This document shows, piece after piece, positions 22,401-34,400 of a stretch of DNA of 64,000 nucleotides; position 1 is the first letter of the stretch, and the number at the start of each line of letters is the position of its first letter. The translations under genes and the position numbers were made by a program. The notes under the pieces are model-generated. The model made no database searches, was not told where the DNA came from, and saw only the letters and a list, made by a program, of their open reading frames with translations. Source of the stretch: Ornithodoros turicata (lineage: Eukaryota; Arthropoda; Arachnida; Ixodida; Argasidae); contig NC_088209.1 of the NCBI RefSeq assembly GCF_037126465.1, forward strand, positions 8,077,947 through 8,141,946, written 5' to 3'.

Positions 22401-25400
22401 TTGGATGGCCGTCTGTACGTCACCACACTGCAGCAGAAAGTGTGCTCCCCTACTGATGGCACGTGGTGGCGCTGCAGTATTATTTCTCCTGGCGCGGTAT
22501 TGCATCTCCTTATCCCCAACGGCGTATGTAGTTGACAACCTAATTTCTTCTCCTTCTTAAGTTGAGCGCAGCTATAGGAGTAAACACTGTGTCGCGTTCT
22601 TTGCGCCGTACTAATCTAAAATACGGATACGGGGTTGGTTGAAGAAAACGTTTCCAGAAAAGGATTTTGTCTTTCAAGAGGGCAATGCTTCATGCCGCAG
22701 AGCGAAATGTTTCAGAAAAAATTAATTTTCCTCGCATCACATCAGTTCACTGGCCTGCAGGGCCTTCTGATCCTAAATCAGTTAAAAATCTCTGTAAACA
22801 GGTGTAAGTGAGTAAAGTGATGATACTGGAGCATATACAAGGTGTCTCATGTAGCGTGTACAGAGATTTTTAAAGGGTGGAATGCTCTATGTGAATGAAA
22901 TGAAGTGCACATGCTTAGCAGTCTTTTGTATGTAGTCCAAATCTTAGCATACAGATGGGGGTCTCTAGCAAGCTAGTACAGGACCCCGTGTTAGTTGTAA
23001 TGTGAATTAACAGCTCTACACATTAATATAAAAGGTTGTACAGAAAATATAATAAACTTAGTGAAGTACAACATATGAAAAAAAAGTAGACTGTGGCAGT
23101 TCAGGAGTTACAAGAATTGCGTCAACTTAACATACATCAATAATTTAGTGGTGTGGGGTAACAAAAACAAAAAGAAAGAATATCTCTTTCTCACGAATAT
23201 CCCTTTCATTGTGTCTAATTGTTTTAAGACTAATTAGTTAACTTTTAAAATATTGAATTAAGGGTCGAGTTGCCACTTGGAAAGTTGTAAAGTTGTAGAG
23301 TGAGTTGAGAATATGCCCAACCGATGTGTTCCTGTCAAGGTACGATTTCTGTGCCTTTTTTATGATCATTCTCAATAGGGCATCAGTACATGTTGTTCAC
23401 GCCGAAAGGGCCATTCCTTCTGGAACTTCTGTGACACCGAAGGAAAATTCCATGGTGTAAGATGTCCTGAGTACTGCAAAGAAAAATGACTATACAAGTG
23501 TGAAAGACACCACTTGTTGAAGGGACCACACGGAGAGCCCAACAAAAATAACCTCCGTTCATTCTCTTTCTAATTCATCTAATCTCTCTAATTCAATCTC
23601 TTGCATCTCTTGCCACCTGCGTAGCTTTCTTACAATGAGCATTCTATGAAAATATGAGGAATTTATGCGAGAACTGGCTTATTTAAATACTGACTTTTTC
23701 CGAAAACAATCAGCAATAGCCTGCCCTTTGCCACTGTATCCGTAGAGAACAATGGGCACTTTCTCTGGAACCTGTCGAAAGAGAAATCTTATTAAGTGCG
23801 CCCATTGGCTGCCTCGTGTGTTATTCTACCCTCGTCCTTTACCCTTAAATGGTTTTATTAATTGCTCTAATAGGAATTATTGATTTGTGAAATTGATGAC
23901 ACGCTTTCATACTTTCAGCACAGATGTTTACTGTATGCGTTCCATTATGTTCTCTTTGCTTCTACCGGTTTTTTCCACCCTGTATTTGCCCCGTACTAGA
24001 ATGCCTTGGAGCAGAATCCACGAATAAATAAATATTACATAGAAATACATCGCAGTTTCACGTAACGCTTCGTTAACCTTCTCTCAGTATGTATAATCTT
24101 ACAACCCAACCAGTTTCATCTTTCATACCTGCCAACTCTCCCGATTCATCCGAGAGACTCCCGGATTCGGACCGGTTTGTACGATTGTACGGCTGAGAAG
24201 CAAATCTCCCGGAAAATGCAGTTTCCCTCTCTATATCTCAAACGCCGGCTTTTTCTCTGGGCACATAGACGAAAACGTCAATCCAATACCAGCCCAATTG
24301 CCATCGGCATCGCTGCCGCTTACCGGAGCCTCTGTGTTACGGAGTTCCGGGGTTCTCGTCATTGTTCTAGTTCTAGCACTTCTAGTTTCCGGGCACTTCC
24401 TCCATGTTTTCGGGCAACAAAGGTGCCTTTGGACTAGCTGTTTCGACCTTGCGTACCTCGCAAAGAGAACAGAGACATAGTTTTGTGTCCTCACGTTCTC
24501 TTGAGAAAGTGTCATAGCCTTGCTACAGCTTTACACCCAGATAGTTTCTTGGAGAGGGCAAAATATGTTGCTGTAAAACTTGTGCCCAATGGGCCTGCTG
24601 GGGTGAAGTGTGCTCCTGTTATATATGCAAATAAAAGCCACCCAACATCGGCTTTCTCCGACCCCTCCTCCCCCGCTTTTGAAATCTCCCTAATTTGGAT
24701 GTTCCCAAGTTGGCAGGTACGATCTTTTATTGTGCGCACTGTAACATTATTGCTCGTATGCCTTAGCGCATGTTGCACGGAGGGTCGTGTTATTACGACT
24801 TCTGACGCACCTGGCAGGAGTACTTGTGCCACTGCACTCCTAGAATGTTTTACGAGAGTAGACGATTACTCACAATTAATGTCGTTTCAGGGCCATGGCA
24901 GCTGGGGCCTGCCTACCGCCATGGACCAGATGCAGGCTTGCAGTTGCCCTGGCTACCCCAGAAATACCTGGAAGGGAGGGAGAGACTGGAGGAACAGGAT
25001 GCACACATTGCAGCGGAGCAGGATCTAAGGGAGCAAATGCTCAGTGCCGCTGCCCGGGAAGATGTGTCGTTTCTCGAAAGACAAGTTGACCGTTCCATGG
25101 ATGAAGGTACCGTTAATGTAAATTAATGGATGGTAAATGGATGCACTACCTAAGCGGAGTCCAGAGGCTGGGAGTTTAATAGTTTGAATGCATCGGCTAA
25201 TAACATAGGTTGGCTCCAACCTGTTTATGCGCTAGATTGTTGCATGGTTCATCCTTCCACAATACGTATACAGTCAAACTCCTTTACAACGAAGCTTAGG
25301 GGACATCAAAAAAAATTCGCAGTAAAGGTATTTTCGTTAAAAAGGATGTCCATTATTGGACCTATAGGCTCCAGCAGGACCGCAAAAAAAATTTGCTGTA

Positions 25401-28400
25401 GTGGTATTTTCGTTAAAAAGGTGTTCGCTGTAAAGGAGTTTGACTGTACAGTCAAACTCCTTTATAGCGAACACCTTTTTAACGGAAATACCACTACAGC
25501 GAATTTTTTTGCGGTCCCGCTGGAGCCCTATAGGTCCAATAACGGACATCCTTCTTAACGAAAATACCTTTACTGCAAATTTTTTTTGCTGTCCCCTGAG
25601 TTTCGTTGTAAAGGAGTTTGACTGTATACAGTTACGGGATTGGTTTTTCAGTGGGGTCTTTGGGATAACTTAGGCACCTGGAATTTGTCGTTTTTTTAAA
25701 GATGTTGTCCTACACGGGGAAGCGCCCTTTACGTTCCCAATGGTGTAGCAGAATAAACTGAGCATCACACGGAAGCACGGTGAACGAGCAATAAAGTGGT
25801 ACTTGGCTCATTTTTATCCATTTCGTATATACAGTCAACCCTCGATTTATGAATTCCCTCGTTTTATGAACACGAGCACGGGGAACCAAACTTTTTCCAT
25901 TCATTTTTCCCTCGTTTTATGAACCTCGGTATTCGAATAATGAAGGGAATTTCTGGGAACCAACTAGAAGTTGCCCAGCGTTTTTGCCATCAATTTATGA
26001 ACGGATCGTTCCGAGGTCAACAGAAACCGTCAAAGGGATTATTCTTATTCTTTAAGGTCTTATGAATGACGCCTGAACGGACAAAACGTTTTCCAGGTAT
26101 TGCACCCTCGGTTCTTAACCCCTCGAAATCCGAACAACAAACGGGTTTTCAGGGGTCGCACAAGGTGCGACCAAGTGTTCCTGACCTCAGTTGATGAATA
26201 AGGTGGTCGCTGTCACCCGGAGGTTAATAAACGGAGGTTAAAAATCCCGGAGGAAATCCGAGAGCAGTCCAGTGCAAATGTGGTGACATCTCTTCTTTCC
26301 AAGATTGACACAGCGGAAGGCATGGTCCAAAGCAAAATTAAACAATTTAGTATTGCATAATAAACAGAGAGTGAATGCGCTAACGTCTGTCTTTGTGAGA
26401 TTGATACAGCAGAAGGCATGGTCAAAAGCAACAATATATGGCATTATAAACACAATCCCAACTCGGAAATACTCTTCCATTTGCTCGATAGTACTCAGTT
26501 AACGGAATTTTCGATTTATGAATCCCTCGATTTATGAACGATTTTTCGGGGAACCGAGGTTGTTCATAAATCGAGGGTTGACTGTAGTCCAGAAAGTCAA
26601 ACTGAATGTAGTGCTGTTTTGCTCCGAGTCGACTTTGCAGATTTCTTGCAGATACAAAATTTAAATAGGATACACCCATTGTACTGCATGTGAAGAGCTG
26701 CAAAAAAAACAACGCTTTTTGCCCCGAGCAAAAGAAACTTTGTGACGGAAGACACTCAATTTCGCTCGCGACGACTGTGTCACCCTGTCTTTCACCGTGT
26801 CTTTCCTCTCTCCCAGCCCAGGAACTCTGTCATGCAGAAGCTTCAAAATGCCTTTATTTGTATTCGTTTACCAGCGATTCAATTTTTTTTCTGCTTTAAT
26901 GCTATCGATGAAATGGGATAGTTTGTTTGATTTCAGATGGAGCTACCCCTCTGACCTGTAAACTGCCCCAGCTTCACCTTTTTTTCAACTTATTGTATCC
27001 TGCGTAACTGCCGACAATTCAGTTCAACCTGTGGCACACTGGGCTAATGGTTTCCTTGATTGCGATCAGCAGACCTGCCAGCTGTTGCAAAATCCCAGAC
27101 ATTCTGCCAGGCACGATGTAGATCAGCACCCAGTCGCGATTGTCTCATCTCATCTGACAGATCCTTGCTGTCCGCGCTTGACATTATAGATTCACGTTTT
27201 CATTCCTCGTCACCTGGTTGGAGCCCGATCCTTCTAGGTGCTAAAGTGCTCAATTGAAATAAAATATGTATTGCGCTACGATTCGTGGCGAGAGTCAGCC
27301 CGCATTTCGTTTGGTACAGCGAAAATCTGTTCGGATACGTAAAGCCAAGACGACACTATGCCTGCACGACTGTCCCCAGAGTATGCAATCCCATAACGCG
27401 ATTCCGGGCATATGTCGGCATTGTTAATTTTGCGTGCAAGAGGGATACAGGTTGGGCACAAGCCTGATTGGAAACAAGGTGTGAGAAAGATGAAAGAATG
27501 AGTATAAATCTAAGGGCATAGCACACGCTATCTTAAGGGGTTTTCGACGCTTTGGCAGGAGTGGTTCGTTGCATCATGCATGTATTGTGCTACACATTAG
27601 AGTGTTGCGGGAAAAGGAAATGTTTTAATGTGTGTCCTAGTTAATAGGACACAGGCCACGGAACACCTTTTGGCCCCAATGTTACCAGGAGCCAAGGCCT
27701 CATTAATTCCCGTTGGTCCACACATGACCTATAATTAGGGCCTGACTTTTTCGGGTTTTATTTTTGGCCAAATTCGGGGGGTAAATATCGGGTGATATTT
27801 TTCATTTGAAAATTCGGGTGTATTCGGGTTAAATCCCGTTACGGCATATTCTGTCGTCAGAAATTCGGGTGTATTCGGGTGATTTTTTTTTTTTTTTAAA
27901 TAAAAATTTGTCTTATCATGGAACTAATGTTTAGCAATGTTATCAAACTTTATTTCGATGCACGCTTACGAGTGTGCCACACGACCCGGATGTTTTCGGG
28001 TAGATTCGGGTTAAACCCGAATTTTACAGATTTTGTTCGGGGGGTAAATATCGGGCGGATACGGGTTTAACCCTAAAAAGTCAGGCCCTACCTATAATAT
28101 GGTACCATAGCTTGATAGTAGAAAGTTGAGATGGTCATTGAACTCCACGATAATTTGTGTGCCCATGGTTTCGTACTCTCAATTTCTCTTTTTGATTTGC
28201 TTTCTTGCGGTTGACGCATTACAGCTAGAGGCTGAGGTTTTTGGGAAATATTTTTTTCTGAATTTGGGGGGTAAAAATTGGGTAAATAAGCATGTGCACT
28301 AAATTTGTGCGAATTCTGGTGAAAAAAGATCCAGTATCCTAAATTTGAGGAGAAATCGTTCTCAGCTACTCAAGCTAACTGTCCTGGTTTGGTACAAACA

Positions 28401-31400
28401 GTGATGTAACTGCATTTACTGCCAAACAAGTTATTGTGCGTTCCTACAGAGGTCCCAGTGAGGGCAATTTGCCGGGTAAAAATTGGGTTTCACCCTAAAG
28501 AGGCAACCTTCAATTTGGGGTGCAAAGTTTGGGAAGAATCGGGTTAAAACTTCAGTATCCAATTGCAGCTTACCTTTGGGTCTTGTGCGAGTAATTGGCT
28601 CGTGTAAAAGTGCGTGGTACCACTTGCCCAACATTGGCAATAATTTACCTTTTGGAGAGATGGGAGTTGCTAATCCCGTACATATGGACATACGTATACA
28701 TTGACGTGTGTCTATATTTATCCTGTTTTATCTCCTATCTTTATATCAAATAGGAATCCATCAACAGGCAGCAGCAGCAGCACGTAATGACCAGCCGGAA
28801 AATTCTGACGAACAGCCCAAAGGTCACACCACACCTAAGGACCCGGGCACGCGTGATCCCGTTGCGGTCGCTTATAGAGGCTCTGCTCACGAGCATGACA
28901 ACAGGGTCATCGCCAAGGCATCTAGTTTCACGGACGTATATTTTGTTGGTAAGTGCAGAGCTGCACTGGTCGTATCTACTTCCTCTATTGACGTGCACGA
29001 TTTGCGCACCTTCTCTCCCCATAAATTGTAAGAAAAGTTGCAGGTTTTCAGATTGTGCAGGAGCATTACTTAGGGCCCGGATTTTTAGGCATTTGCCCAT
29101 AAATGCCTATAAGCACCTAAACGCGACATTTTCGGGGTTGGCTGCCCCCCTTTTTATCGGCTCTATTGAAACGTAGCCTTTTCTAACATTTTTAGATGCC
29201 ATAACAGCCCTTTTTTTAGAGGTGTAAGCGTGAGTGCGCCTTTCAAGGCTCATGCTGAGTGCTGCATTTTTCTTTTCGTTTCTACGTGTTTGCACCTTCT
29301 GTTCCTTTTTGCATTTGGTCTCCTTCAGTACCTTGGTTTGCTAGAAGGGTTCATGTACACTTGATGAAAAGATTTGGCCTCTCTGAGCCTTACAAGACCT
29401 TCCAGGGCGGAGAACTAGAAGTATTATTAGATCCTGAAGTTTTCGGGAAATATTTTTTCCTAAATTCGGGGAGTAAAAATCGGGTGAATAAACACTCGCT
29501 CTAAATTCGCGCAAATTCGGGTGAAAAAACTTCCAGTATGCTAAATTCGGGGAGAAATCGGGCTGAGTTACTCGAGCCAGCTGTACTGGTTTGGTACAAA
29601 TGGTGATGTAACTGTGTTTGCTACCAAACAAGTTAGTGTGCATTCCTACAGACATTTCAGTGAGGGCAATTTGCCAGATAAAAATCTGGTTTCACCCTAA
29701 AGAGGCAACCTTCAATTCGGGGTGCAGATACGGGGAAGAATCGTGTTAAACCCTAAAACTTCAGGCTCTAAGTATTATTCAATGTAGCATGGTTCCAGGC
29801 CGCCTCAGCATTCATGTAGGTGACGTCAAGGCCTGTATGGTACCGTTGCCCATAAAGGAGCAAATTAACTGCCTATTTTTGTACTTAACTGCCTATTTTT
29901 GCACTTAACTGCCTATTTTTGCACTTAACTGCCTATTTTTGTACTTAACTGCCTATTTTTGCACTTAACTGCCTATTTTTGCACTTAACTGCCTATTTTT
30001 GCACTTAACTGCCTATTTTTGTACTTAACTGCCTATTTTTGCACTTAACTGCCTATTTTTGCACTTAACTGCCTATTTTTGCACTTAACTGCCTATTTTT
30101 GTACTTAACTGCCTATTTTTGCACTTAACTGCCTATTTTTGTACTTAACTGCCTATTTTTGCACTTAACTGCCTATTTTTGCACTTAACTGCCTATTTTT
30201 GCACTTAACTGCCTATTTTTGTACTTAACTGCCTATTTTTGTACTTAACTGCCTATTTTTGCACTTAACTGCCTATTTTTGCACTTAACTGCCTATTTTT
30301 GTACTTAACTGCCTATTTTTGCACTTAACTGCCTATTTTTGCACTTAACTGCCTATTTTTGTACTTAACTGCCTATTTTTGCACTTAACTGCCTATTTTT
30401 GTACTTAACTGCCTATTTTCGCACTTAACTGCCTATTTTTGTACTTAACTGCCTATTTTTGCACTTAACTGCCTATTTTTGTACTTAACTGCCTATTTTT
30501 GTATTTTTGAGGGCCTAAGTGCCTGCCTGTTTTCATCGCTTTTAGTGCCTAAATTTCCGGGCCCTACTAATGATATTCAAAGCACGCTATTCTCCCAAAA
30601 TTAAATAGTACGCTGGTCATGCGGGCTCCCAGTAGAGCCGGTACAGATGTTTTCCGTTGCATGAGTGCGAAAGCAAGTGCTGACCTACCACACCTGCCGT
30701 GCACGACAGGGAGGGCCAAATCCCGAGCCCACTACTGCTCGAAAGCATGCTATGTCAATCAGGATTGTCACGTTTGTTCTAAATTCGTAGTGTTGCCTGT
30801 AAAAGCGTTTCTTTGCAGCATTACTCCTATTTTCTCGTCTGTGCAAGAGCACAGCCCAATGCATCAGCGGGCGATTGTCCAAATGCAGTTCGCAGACCGG
30901 AAATTAATCGCTACGGAGATTGTGAGAGGTGCTGAGTCAGATGCTCAAATGCAAAACTCTCTGTTGGTCACCTGCACTTGTCATTCCTTCGCAGGAGCTA
31001 GTTTTTTTTTTTCCTTCGCAGAACACACCGCAGTGAAAAAGAAAAAAATACTGGTCTCCCTGCTGGTATAACGAGGAGTAATGCTAGAGCAATCGTTGAA
31101 CTTCTGAGAAAGTGGACGGATAATTTTAAATTGCTCATAATGGTCTGCAGATGTGGGTCAGATGTAGGGACAGAGCTGCAGTGAGTTACGATGGAATATT
31201 CTAGAGAGGATATCGTGCTGTGGGAGTTCGGCACGAATAAAAACGTTTCCGACGGACAAGCAGTACCCTAGGTAGCACGCGTGACCATCTAACGGTGTAG
31301 TTGCCCAGTGTGAAAGTGCAAAAAATGAGAGCCTGCAGTAGATTCCTCAATGGTAGCCCTTCGAGTAACTAGTCCTCCCAAAGTTGGAATATACCCGTAG

Positions 31401-34400
31401 ATGCCACGTGACTGCTGAAATTTTTTTGCCCCCTCTGCAGCTGCCCTAAACTTTTATGCAGAAATACCTCTGCCACTGTCTATTGTCCTAGCCGAGTTTT
31501 CTGAAACACAAAAATTTCTGAGAGGAGAGAGCCCAGGCCACAAATGCTATTGCATTAAAAAATAGAATTGCGGGGGGGGGGGGTCACTGCAGTGCTCCTC
31601 TAATGCTATCTGTTATGACAAGTGCTAAGAAGAAAACAATAGCCAAGCCATAAAAGCGAGTGATGGCATGTGAACGCACCTCCACCTTTCACGACCTCAA
31701 CAGGGAGAGAGAGAGAGAGAGAGAGAGGGGAGGGGCAGAGAGAGAGAAACACAAGCTTCTTCTGGCTGTTGTGAAAGGTCAAAGCGACCTCGAACGGAAC
31801 AAGTTGGGGGAAAAGGACACACGCAACAGATATATAGGAGATATGGGGTGCTGTGGCCCGTTCTGGAGGTCTGCGGCACGAGCTCCGTGGGTTCGAATTA
31901 TTTTTATTTCTATTTATTTTTCTTTTTTATTTTATTTATTTTTATCTTCTTTTTATTTTATTTGTATTTATTTTTATCTTCTTTTTATTTTATTTTTATT
32001 TATTTTTATCTTCTTTTTATTTTATTTTTATTTATTTTTAATTATTTTTATTTTATTTTGTTTTACTCCTTCTGACTTCAATGAAAGTCTGGAGGGAACA
32101 GTGAAAAAAAGCAGTCATAGTGGCTTGGCAAGCTAGCCATTCCCATATATGTGACAGGCAATAAGTAGCAACAATGTGACTTGTTGGGAATACATTAATG
32201 AACATTAATACATTAACAACGTTACATTAATAATAGAATTACCGAGAGTTTCTCCCCATTTAAATACACATTGATGGGGTGGGTCCTGGATGAGAGTGCG
32301 AATAATTAAGCAATTTCTACTTAACAATATTCTACTGTATTGGAAAAATACTGCACTTTTTTTTTTCTCCTGTCCAGGGAATCCCACAAATTTATAAAGC
32401 CTGCTTCATGGAAAAGTAAATTTTCCACCGCAGAATGCTTAAAGGTAATGCTTAGCACTGAGGTTCTGAAACTAATTAATGAATTTGTTTCAGCCCTTGT
32501 AGCTGGGTGCAGTGCTGTCGCTGTTATTGGGGTCGTGGCTGCAGGATTCTGTTTTTACAAGTAAGTACATGACCTGAATAAATTAGTGCAGTAATTCTGC
32601 CTGACACTCCCATCTGAGGGTTTGGTGAAGATATTATCGTATTTACTCGAATAATTTGCGTAACCCCACTTGTTCACTAAAAAAGTTGTGTAAACAAAAA
32701 TTTGCGTACAGTATAATCTCGATGATACGAATTCTCATGGGGTCATGGAAAAAATTCGTATCATCCGAAATTCGTATCAAACGAATTAAACCAAGGCAAG
32801 AAAATAGACAGTGACGGTTCATTTTCCGTTACTGTCAATGAAAGAGGTTGGTTGTAACGCTTTTGTGTCTCCGTTTTTGGCCAATGCAGTCCAAATACGC
32901 GAGATGATTCAAAAGACGTAGCACGTGCTTTTCACCCGCGAGTCGCGTGACAGTGGTCTAAGGCGAGCTTTTCCTAATGCAAGCAGGCGTTAGGTGAAGC
33001 CGACTTGCGGAATGGTGACGCGTAGTGTTGTCAGAAGTTGTCCTGATATGTTCCCTCCATGTGTTCTGGGGTTCTGGTCGCTGTTTTCCGCCAGAGCAAT
33101 GTCACACAGCTTCGCGGTTTATTGTTGCGAGGGGGGTAAAAAGGTCAAAGCAGAGATAAGGTGATAAGGTTCGGGGGGGGGGGGGGGGGGGGGGGGGCAT
33201 GCAATGGAGTTCGTGGTGAGGATCGCCTTCCCTTTTCGAAAGAAGGAGCAGCATGACTCGCGCGCTCTCGCATCATGGGGGAACGACCTCTGTCGCATCC
33301 TCGGCTCATCCGTAAAGGCAAGATAATGCGTTCGTATCATCCGAAAAAGAATTCGTATCATCCTGAAATTTGTATCATCCGTGATCGTATCATCGAGATT
33401 CTACTGTAATTTGCGCACTCCTACTTTCAAGCGCGACATTATCGCGTTATCCCGTGACTGGTATTTACTTAAGGCTGGTGTTTCTAACGACCTCGATGGT
33501 ACAGAAGACGACATCCTAAACAGGATAACGACGACCAGAACATGCGGAGGGAACATGTCAGGAAGACTTCTGGCAAAATTACGCGTCAGCATTCCACAAG
33601 GCGGCTTCACCAAACCCGTGTGTGCTTTAGGAGAAGCTCGCTTTAGAAAAACGTGGAAAGCACGCGGTGGGACTTTCGAATCGTCTCGAAAATTTCGGCA
33701 GCATTGGCCAAAATCGGAGAGAGAGAATCATTACGACCGACCTCTTTCGCTGACAGTAATGGAAAGTGAACAGTCACTGTTTATTTTCTTGCCAAAATTT
33801 TTATTTCGGCGTAATTCGCTTGATACGAATTTCAGATGATACGAGTGTTTTCCGCTACTCCGTGAGCTTCGTATCATCGAGATTCTACCGTATTATACAC
33901 CTGAAGGCCCATCTTTTACCAGAAACTTGACCTCTATTAACAGATTTCGCACACGTTTTTCAAGTCTTGCGCACCCCAACCTATGCGTCCTGTTTTTTTT
34001 CTTTTTTTTTTTTTTGTAAAAAGATTGCGCCAGTGATGCGAGTAAATAGAGTACTTGAAATGTGCCAACGGTACAAGCGGTGAAAGTTACGGTGGGTTGA
34101 ATTTACGAGGCCGTAAGGTGTGGGTGGCCACAAAAATTTCCAGAAATCCCCCAAAAATTGAATGTCTGAAATCTAAGAGAAGGGCTGCAAATAGTCCTCA
34201 CTGAAGGCCTGGAGTGGGGCGAATAGTGATGCCCTTATTCAGCCTACATCATCGCTAAAATGCTGATTGCAAGCCCATTGAAAAGCTTTAACATTCCTCT
34301 CATTTATTTTGTTCCTTCCCTTATCTGGTTTGTCCTTCTGGTTTTGACAGCACCTTCCGAAACACGGCTGATTTCATCTGGTAGTGTCACGCAATAAGAC

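Larger units (their letters stand above)
19405..24890 (+). other. NPDC1: NPDC1 intron 1
   Basis: A 5.5-kb phase-1 intron that contains a MITE (20617-21025), a LINE remnant (21790-22104), a dispersed repeat (22430-22580) and a TA-flanked element (24128-24717). I searched it for a cysteine-rich symmetrical exon and found none I could support. 22581-24127 holds no recognisable feature. Confidence 0.65.
25107..28753 (+). other. NPDC1: NPDC1 intron 2
   Basis: A 3.6-kb phase-1 intron packed with transposons: a tandem inverted MITE pair (25269-25626), a TA-flanked MITE (25830-26586) and two hAT-type MITEs (27736-28090, 28226-28561). 26587-27735 holds nothing I can name. Confidence 0.65.
29071..30566. 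mobile_element. TAGGGCCCGG-ended element with satellite core and nested MITE
   Basis: TAGGGCCCGGATTTTTAGGC at the left and GTGCCTAAATTTCCGGGCCC followed by TA at the right are inverted. The ends resemble the TAGRGCC hAT-type MITEs of this window, but no 8-bp duplication is clear (GCATTACT versus CTAATGAT). The element contains the MITE at 29428-29770 and a 20-bp satellite from 29865 to 30503. Confidence 0.7.
28949..32493 (+). other. NPDC1: NPDC1 intron 3
   Basis: A 3.5-kb phase-1 intron carrying a large foldback-type element with a 20-bp satellite (29071-30566), a GA microsatellite (31704-31748) and a T-rich ATTTT/CTTCTTTTT repeat (31898-32066). An open frame at 30619-31071 matches nothing I know and is not called. 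Confidence 0.65.

Noticed and set aside
24483..25028. 181-aa plus-strand frame overlapping NPDC1 exon 2
   Set aside because: It runs in the wrong frame across the exon 2 acceptor and through a transposon; the exon frame is confirmed by phases and by the downstream homology.
27044..27184. 46-aa minus-strand frame starting MSSADSKDLSDEMRQSR
   Set aside because: The composition looks protein-like, but it is short, has no recognisable similarity and no supported splice partners, and lies in intron 2 of NPDC1.
30619..31071. 150-aa plus-strand frame
   Set aside because: It lies in NPDC1 intron 3, has no recognisable domain and ends in homopolymer-coded Phe/Lys runs.
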